A stretch of 9,673 nt of DNA from Flavobacteriaceae bacterium (lineage in GTDB: Bacteria; Bacteroidota; Bacteroidia; Flavobacteriales; Flavobacteriaceae). Where the stretch lies: contig JAUWLK010000083.1 in NCBI GenBank assembly GCA_030613745.1, positions 1 through 9,673 on the forward strand, written 5' to 3'. The notes under the pieces are model-generated. The model was not told where the DNA came from, ran no database searches, and saw only the letters and a program-made list of their open reading frames with translations. The translations under genes and the position numbers were made by a program. This document shows positions 6,205 to 9,673 of the stretch, piece by piece; position 1 is the stretch's first letter, and every line of letters begins with the position of its first letter.

Positions 6205-7563
6205 ATGTCTAAATTACAAAGAATCTCCGATTTACAGTACGAATTTTCATTTTTAAATCCATCAGATAATTTTGATCATTATTTCACTGGTTTTTTATCG
6301 AGTGATTTAGGAAAAATATACACAGCTCTTCCATGGGATGAATTGGTGTCAGTTTTTAAGATTAAAGAATCTATAAAAGGCACAAAGAATTATTTTAGTC
6401 CAAGGGGTAAACTAGCCTTGATGTTTTTAAAACACTATGCTTGTTGTTCTGATAAGCGATTAATAGAGCAACTTAACGCTAATATTGATTATCAATTTTT
6501 TTGTGATATTCATTTAGGGCATAATCGTTTGACGAATTATAAAATTATAAGTCAGATTCGTTGTGAACTATCTAAAAGATTAAAAATATCCAAAGTTGAA
6601 AAAGTACTTTACAATAATTGGTCACAGTACATAAAAGACAAGCACAGTATTACAACAGACGCAACGTGTTATGAGAGCGAAGTTCGCTATCCTACGGATC
6701 AAAAATTACTTTGGGAATCTGTACACTGGACCTATCACCAGATGAAAACACTTTGTAAATCATTGAGGATAAAACTTCCAAGAACAAAATATATTAAATG
6801 GAACAAACGATATATTAGCTATAGTAAAACCCGTAGAAAAACATATAAAAATCGACAAAAACTTACCAGGTCATTATTGTGGTTATTAGAAAAAGTAAAC
6901 AAGGAGTTGGGTATTATAGAAAGGCAATATGATTTTGAGATGCCTAAATTATATTATGAGCGAAGAATAATAATAAAGAAAGTTTATAGACAACAGAAGC
7001 AATATTTTAAGACAGGAAATCCTCCTAAGAATAGAATCATAAGTATATCTAAATCATATCTTCGGCCAATTGTAAGGGGTAAGGAAGTAAAACCTGTTGA
7101 ATTTGGTGCAAAAGTAAATAAGCTTCAAATTGATGGTATTAATTTTATAGAACATATCAGCTTCGATGCTTTTAATGAAGGAACTCGTTTTAAAAGTACA
7201 ATTTACAAAGCACAAGGTCTTACCAAAACAAGAGTGAAATTAGCAGGAGCAGATGCAATTTATGCCACCAACAAGAATAGAGTCTTTGCTACAAGCAATA
7301 AAATACAAACTGACTTTAAACCCAAAGGCAGACCTTCAAAGCATCGCAAACAACAAGTCCAGTTAGCGAAAATGATCACCAAGGAACGAGCAACTAGATT
7401 GGAAGGTAGTTTTGGAAAGGAGAAAGAACATTATCATTTAAAAAAAATCAAAGCTAAAACAAAGAAAACAGAAATTCTTTGGATCTTCTTTGGAATCCAT
7501 ACTGCAAATGCTTTAGAAATTGGTAGAAGAAAGCAACATCAGACTCTTGAACGGGTAGCCTAA
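6205..7563 (+). CDS. DDE transposase of the IS (IS5/IS1182-like)
   Basis: A 452-residue transposase when started at ATG 6205 (MSKLQRISDLQYEFSF). An in-frame ATG at 6163 would add 14 residues, but it sits in the loop of the 6151-6192 hairpin and the added residues (MSCILKNRGFNLSS) look unlike protein from this family, so I prefer the inner start. In numbering from 6205: an N-terminal DUF772-like region (about 30-130), then the RNase H-type catalytic core with D152 in ITTDATCYESEVRYPTDQKL, a long basic insertion (about 185-295), D350 in LAGADAIYATNKNR, and E400 in TRLEGSFGKEKEHYHL as the likely third acid. The yPTD..LL motif after the first Asp and the FKPKGRPSK block are typical of this group. 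The frame is intact. It acts in cis on the terminal repeats of this element. Confidence 0.88.
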   Translation: MSKLQRISDLQYEFSFLNPSDNFDHYFTGFLSSDLGKIYTALPWDELVSVFKIKESIKGTKNYFSPRGKLALMFLKHYACCSDKRLIEQLNANIDYQFFCDIHLGHNRLTNYKIISQIRCELSKRLKISKVEKVLYNNWSQYIKDKHSITTDATCYESEVRYPTDQKLLWESVHWTYHQMKTLCKSLRIKLPRTKYIKWNKRYISYSKTRRKTYKNRQKLTRSLLWLLEKVNKELGIIERQYDFEMPKLYYERRIIIKKVYRQQKQYFKTGNPPKNRIISISKSYLRPIVRGKEVKPVEFGAKVNKLQIDGINFIEHISFDAFNEGTRFKSTIYKAQGLTKTRVKLAGADAIYATNKNRVFATSNKIQTDFKPKGRPSKHRKQQVQLAKMITKERATRLEGSFGKEKEHYHLKKIKAKTKKTEILWIFFGIHTANALEIGRRKQHQTLERVA

Positions 7564-7652
7564 TTTTATAAATTTTAACTTTCTGTAGGATAACTATCTC
7601 TTGATGATACGTAAAATCCTCAAATCGATTTTCAATCCATAGAAATGAATAA

Positions 7653-7690
7653 ATCCAGATGATTTTATGAAAATTATCTGGATATATTTT
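7653..7690 (+). terminator. Terminator downstream of the transposase, inside the IS
   Basis: ATCCAGATGATTTT (7653-7666) pairs with AAAATTATCTGGAT (7670-7683) over 14 positions, one of them G·U, around a three-base loop. It is followed by ATATTTT. It lies 89 bases after the transposase stop and 30 bases before the right inverted repeat. The stem is also symmetric enough to affect transcripts entering the IS from osmC on the other strand. Confidence 0.6.
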
Positions 7691-7712
7691 AATGATTTTT
7701 ATAAATCAGTTT

Positions 7713-7727
7713 ACTTCTGAAAGTGCC
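7713..7727 (-). repeat. Right terminal inverted repeat of the IS (IRR)
   Basis: On the minus strand it reads GGCACTTTCAGAAGT, matching the left end at 14 of 15 positions. It is flanked outside by TATTTA (7728-7733), the same string as at 6082-6087. Confidence 0.85.
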
Positions 7728-7732
7728 TATTT

Positions 7733-7747
7733 ACACCTAGGTTTTTT
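7733..7747 (+). terminator. Right arm and T-run of the terminator split by the IS
   Basis: ACA-c-CTAGG followed by six Ts complements the arm at 6068-6080. It overlaps the 3' end of osmC: the osmC stop codon (TAG on the minus strand) is 7737-7739, so the arm is partly coding sequence. This fits a compact two-way terminator between convergent genes before the IS arrived. Confidence 0.6.
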
Positions 7748-8159
7748 CAATATATTTTATATCAATTGTTATTTCAGCAAACTGCCGGAACATTTCACTT
7801 ACACCACAGTAGCGATCTTGAGATAATTTAATTGCTTTTTCAATTTTATCTTTTTTGAATTCTTTTCCGTAGAAACGGTATTCTATATGAACTTTTTTAT
7901 AGTATTTAGGATGTTCATCAGTTAATTCACCATTTACATCAATTTCCAAGCCTTTTACTTCAGCACGCATTTTTTTCAAAAGAGAAATAACATCCATTCC
8001 GGTACAACCAGCTAATGAAGTAAGCATTAAAGCTTTTGGTCTAACCCCTAGATATTGCCCACCAACATCTTCAGCTGCATCAATTTTAAAGCTTCCTCCT
8101 AAGCTTTCGGCATTAAAAAGCATATTACCTTGCCATTGTGTTTTTATTTTGTTTGTCAT
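7737..8159 (-). CDS. OsmC/Ohr-family thiol peroxidase-like protein (YhfA-like subgroup)
   Basis: A 140-residue OsmC-family protein. Characterised members reduce organic hydroperoxides in the cytoplasm with two redox cysteines. Both are present: C52 in SLAGCTGMDVISLL (48-61), on the central helix, and C118 in SQDRYCGVSEMF (113-124). Length is normal and no signal peptide is seen. The wording around the cysteines resembles the OsmC/YhfA branch more than Ohr, so the substrate is uncertain. The ATG at 8157-8159 is about 15 bases after the transcription start predicted from the -7 element at 8181-8188. The gene is divergent from a CxxC protein of the AhpD superfamily, which suggests a shared oxidative-stress role. 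Its natural terminator on the far side was split by the IS; the frame itself is untouched. Confidence 0.88.
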   Translation of the reverse strand: MTNKIKTQWQGNMLFNAESLGGSFKIDAAEDVGGQYLGVRPKALMLTSLAGCTGMDVISLLKKMRAEVKGLEIDVNGELTDEHPKYYKKVHIEYRFYGKEFKKDKIEKAIKLSQDRYCGVSEMFRQFAEITIDIKYIEKT

Positions 8160-8180
8160 TTATTTAAATTTTTAAAACGA

Positions 8181-8188
8181 CAAATTTA
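8181..8188 (-). promoter_or_regulatory. Candidate -7 element of osmC
   Basis: On the minus strand this reads TAAATTTG, an exact match to TAnnTTTG, 21 bases upstream of the osmC ATG. It predicts a leader of about 15 nt. No -33 box is seen at the usual distance. Confidence 0.45.
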
Positions 8189-8195
8189 AATAAAT

Positions 8196-8203
8196 TATAT
8201 TTG
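8196..8203 (+). promoter_or_regulatory. Candidate -7 element of the CMD-family gene
   Basis: TATATTTG matches TAnnTTTG exactly and ends 23 bases before the ATG at 8227, predicting a leader of roughly 15-18 nt. No TTG lies at -33 spacing, so an activator or a weak promoter is possible. Confidence 0.45.
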
Positions 8204-8226
8204 TCTTTATATTAATTCTTATAAAA

Positions 8227-8817
8227 ATGCCACTAGTAAAACCATTATCACCAGATGCAAATCAAGAAGTTAAAAAATTAGCCGACTTCTTTAATGAAAC
8301 ACTTGGATTTTGTCCAAATAGCGTACTAACCATGCAAATTCGTCCAGAAATTGCGACTTCGTTTATAAATTTAAACAAAGCAGTTATGGCTAATCATGGT
8401 AAAGTAACGTCTGCTTTAAAACGATTAATTGCTTATTTGAGTAGCAATGCAAGTGGTTGCCGTTATTGTCAGGCACATGCTATTTTAGCCGCAGAACGTT
8501 ATGGAGCAAAACAAGAACAATTACAAAATGTTTGGGAATATAAAACCCATTCTGCTTTTAGTGAAGCTGAGCGAGCAGCTTTAGATTTTGCTATTGCCGC
8601 TTCTGTTATTCCTAATAATGTGAATGATAAAATTAAAACTAATTTGCACAAATATTGGAATGAAGGCGAAATAGTTGAAATGCTAGGTGTAATTTCTCTT
8701 TTTGGATACTTAAACCGTTGGAATGATTCTATGGGAACGACTTTAGAAGAAAATGCAATTTCTTCTGGAAATAAATATTTAGATAAAAATAATTGGGAAG
8801 TGGGAAAACATGTGTAA
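8227..8817 (+). CDS. Carboxymuconolactone decarboxylase / AhpD-like (peroxidase-related) protein
   Basis: A 196-residue all-helical protein of the CMD/AhpD superfamily. The core motif GCRYCQAH (77-84) supplies a CxxC pair (C78, C81) and H84, the arrangement used by AhpD-type proteins for thiol-disulfide or peroxidase chemistry. True carboxymuconolactone decarboxylases lack this cysteine pair, so a redox role is more likely than aromatic degradation. A second conserved block near the C-terminus, LFGYLNRWNDSMG (158-170), is typical of the peroxidase-related members. No signal peptide is seen. It is divergent from the OsmC-family gene with a shared promoter region and is followed by a strong terminator, so it is probably monocistronic. 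The ATG at 8227 is the first in frame after the promoter. The electron donor and substrate are unknown. Confidence 0.85.
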   Translation: MPLVKPLSPDANQEVKKLADFFNETLGFCPNSVLTMQIRPEIATSFINLNKAVMANHGKVTSALKRLIAYLSSNASGCRYCQAHAILAAERYGAKQEQLQNVWEYKTHSAFSEAERAALDFAIAASVIPNNVNDKIKTNLHKYWNEGEIVEMLGVISLFGYLNRWNDSMGTTLEENAISSGNKYLDKNNWEVGKHV

Positions 8818-8825
8818 CTTAGTTA

Positions 8826-8851
8826 TTAGTCCCGATGGTTATCGGGATTAG
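8826..8851. repeat. Small palindromic hairpin TCCCGAT-ggtt-ATCGGGA
   Basis: The perfect 7-bp stem (8830-8836 with 8841-8847) extends outwards by four more pairs, two of them G·U, to 8826 and 8851. It starts nine bases after the CMD stop codon. From memory, very similar CCCGAT...ATCGGG palindromes are scattered between genes in Flavobacteriaceae, so it may be one copy of a dispersed repeat. It is not followed by a T-run. Confidence 0.55.
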
Positions 8852-8877
8852 ATCACTACGCTTTTAGGCATTAGATT

Positions 8878-8905
8878 AAACCTCACCATTTGGCGAGGTT
8901 TTTTT
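8878..8905 (+). terminator. Intrinsic terminator of the CMD-family gene
   Basis: AAACCTC (8878-8884) pairs with GAGGTTT (8895-8901), followed inwards by an A·C mismatch and CC/GG around an ATTT loop. Seven Ts run from 8899 to 8905. It lies 61 bases after the stop codon at 8815-8817 and is the clearest intrinsic terminator in the window. Confidence 0.85.
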
Positions 8906-9013
8906 GTTAAAAAACTCAATGTTTATATGGGTGTGAAGTACTATGTGAAAACCTGTCCTATTTTAAGAATTTCATTTTACGGAATTTTGTTTTTTAACAG
9001 ATTGTTAAACAGA

Positions 9014-9052
9014 TAATTTCTTATGTCCAAAAAATTTTGGCATAAGAAATTA
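9014..9052. repeat. 39-nt near-perfect inverted repeat (long hairpin)
   Basis: TAATTTCTTATG (9014-9025) pairs exactly with CATAAGAAATTA (9041-9052). After one bulged T (9026), CCAAAA (9027-9032) pairs with TTTTGG (9035-9040). The result is about 18 base pairs with a tiny loop, ending 26 bases before the ATG of the small frame at 9079. No T-run follows, so it is not a standard terminator. It could be a leader structure, part of a small RNA, or a tiny palindromic mobile remnant. Two similar strings, TTAACAGAT (8994-9002) and TTAAACAGAT (9005-9014), lie just before it. The rest of 8906-9013 shows nothing I recognise. Confidence 0.6.
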
Positions 9053-9078
9053 GTTTAGCAACAAATAAATTCAAGACA

Positions 9079-9270
9079 ATGGAAAAGTATTTTATATTAT
9101 TAGCAATTGGGACTATTTTAAAGGTATTAAGATTAGGTAAATTGATAAGATTAATTACATTAAGAATTTTATATCCGAATGCAACGATAGAACAAGTTGA
9201 AAGTTTTGAAAAACACACAAAACAAAATATCTATATTCAGTGGATAAAAAAGGATGAAAAATCTGAATAA
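9079..9270 (+). CDS. Possible small protein of 63 residues, unknown function
   Basis: The frame MEKYFILLAIGTILKVLRLG...KKDEKSE starts with a hydrophobic stretch (4-18), followed by a basic Leu/Ile-rich segment (18-31) and a charged, polar tail (35-63). It could be a membrane-associated peptide with an amphipathic N-terminal helix. I recognise no family. In favour: it begins with ATG in an otherwise unassigned stretch and ends one base before the stop of the convergent rsmI, a tidy fit. Against: it is short, there is no clear promoter or Shine-Dalgarno, and the opposite strand also has an open frame of similar length. A long hairpin lies 26 bases upstream. Confidence 0.45.
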   Translation: MEKYFILLAIGTILKVLRLGKLIRLITLRILYPNATIEQVESFEKHTKQNIYIQWIKKDEKSE

Positions 9271-9271
9271 T

Positions 9272-9673
9272 TTATTTTTTCCCTCCAACCACAATCACAA
9301 TCTCACCTTTTGGTGGTTTGTTGGTGTAATATTCTAGTACTTCTTTAACCGTACCACGTACAGTTTCTTCATACAATTTTGTCAATTCACGTGAAACAGA
9401 AACTTGTCTATCTTCACCAAAATATTCTACAAAATGACTTAATGTTTTTATAAGTTTATGAGGAGATTCATAAAAAATTATGGTTCGAGTTTCTTCTGCT
9501 AATATTTTTAATCGAGTTTGTCGCCCTTTTTTTACAGGTAAGAATCCTTCAAATACAAATTTATCATTTGGCAAACCACTATTTACTAATGCAGGCACAA
9601 ATGCTGTTGCACCAGGTAAACATTCAACTTCAATATTGTTTTTTATACAGGCTCTTGTCAATAAAAATCCGGG
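9272..9673 (-). CDS. rsmI: 16S rRNA (cytidine1402-2'-O)-methyltransferase RsmI, C-terminal part (5' end outside window)
   Basis: The minus-strand frame is open to the right edge and gives 133 residues before TAA; it begins in mid-protein (PGFLLTRACIKNN...), so no start is seen here. RsmI uses S-adenosylmethionine to 2'-O-methylate C1402 in the ribosomal P site and belongs to the tetrapyrrole-methylase fold. Signature pieces are VECLPGATAFVPALVNSGLP (17-36 of the fragment), FEGFLPVKKGRQ (41-52), FYESPHKL (67-74) and the ending PKGEIVIVVGGKK. The expected N-terminal SAM-binding part lies beyond the window, and the preserved region is about the last 60 percent. It is convergent with the possible small gene, one base apart. 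Nothing looks damaged. Confidence 0.9.
   Translation of the reverse strand, partial: PGFLLTRACIKNNIEVECLPGATAFVPALVNSGLPNDKFVFEGFLPVKKGRQTRLKILAEETRTIIFYESPHKLIKTLSHFVEYFGEDRQVSVSRELTKLYEETVRGTVKEVLEYYTNKPPKGEIVIVVGGKK

Larger units (their letters stand above)
6088..7727 (+). mobile_element. Complete insertion sequence, IS5/IS1182-like, about 1640 bp
   Basis: The element is bounded by inverted repeats GGCACTTTCACAAGT (6088-6102) and the complement of GGCACTTTCAGAAGT (7713-7727), 14 of 15 identical. It is flanked by TATTTA on both sides (6082-6087 and 7728-7733). Because the flanking repeat begins and ends with TA, the boundary is ambiguous: TATTTA outside GGCAC, ATTT outside AGGCAC, or TT outside TAGGCAC are all self-consistent. 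The 4-bp reading would suit known IS5/IS1182-type duplications. Inside are one intact transposase reading rightwards, a strong hairpin before it and a terminator after it. Intact ends, matching flanks and an unbroken transposase suggest a recent, possibly still mobile copy. The family is assigned from transposase motifs only. Confidence 0.88.
8179..8205. promoter_or_regulatory. 27-bp palindrome joining two facing -7 promoter elements
   Basis: GACAAAT (8179-8185) and ATTTGTC (8199-8205) are exact complements around 13 AT bases, and three further inner positions also pair. Each half contains a Bacteroidota -7 element: TAAATTTG on the minus strand (8181-8188) for osmC, and TATATTTG on the plus strand (8196-8203) for the CMD gene. 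Neither has a clear TTG/TTTG -33 box. The symmetry may be only the product of two facing promoters, or it may be an operator for one regulator controlling both genes. Confidence 0.45.

Noticed and set aside
9021..9218. Minus-strand 65-residue frame opposite the small plus-strand frame
   Set aside because: It ends inside the hairpin and resembles no known protein. The plus-strand frame has a tidier position and a more protein-like charge pattern, though neither is proven.

Overview
The window is AT-rich DNA from a member of the Bacteroidota, most likely a Flavobacteriaceae bacterium. The evidence is the gene content (a Bacteroidota-type FtsE tail, an UpxY/RfaH-like antiterminator opening a polysaccharide cassette), matches to the Bacteroidota -7 promoter element TAnnTTTG, the near absence of Shine-Dalgarno sequences, and Lys/Asn/Ile-rich proteins. 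No base composition was computed; these are readings by eye.

Region 1 (1-2168) holds the 3' end of ftsE, an intact family 2 glycosyltransferase six bases downstream, and, convergent to it, a GT-B glycosyltransferase on the minus strand. That last gene is cut by one in-frame TAA exactly where a Tyr codon is expected before a conserved DSHELF motif. It also has no ATG start, so it looks like a young pseudogene.

Region 2 (about 2235-6043) is a short plus-strand polysaccharide cassette: an UpxY-like antiterminator, a WbpP/TviC-type UDP-sugar 4-epimerase, a UDP-glucose 6-dehydrogenase and a Wza-type outer-membrane export lipoprotein. The enzymes would supply UDP-HexNAc epimers and UDP-glucuronate, Wza would form the exit pore, and UpxY would keep RNA polymerase moving through the operon. 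No Wzc kinase, flippase, polymerase or glycosyltransferase follows Wza here.

Region 3 (6088-7727) is an apparently complete insertion sequence of about 1.64 kb. It has near-perfect 15-bp terminal inverted repeats, one DDE transposase of the IS5/IS1182 type, a strong hairpin before the transposase and a terminator after it. Joining its flanks rebuilds a stem-loop with a T-run, so the element appears to have landed in the loop of the terminator lying between wza and osmC.

Region 4 (7737-9673) contains an OsmC-family protein (minus) and a divergently transcribed carboxymuconolactone-decarboxylase/AhpD-like protein (plus). They share a 67-bp promoter region with facing -7 elements that form a palindrome. 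A clear intrinsic terminator follows, then a 39-nt near-perfect hairpin, a possible 63-residue small protein, and the C-terminal part of rsmI running off the right edge.

I see no tRNA, rRNA or CRISPR array, and no convincing new multi-gene system. The most interesting points are the IS in the terminator loop, the single-stop glycosyltransferase pseudogene, the minimal export cassette, and the symmetric divergent promoter.
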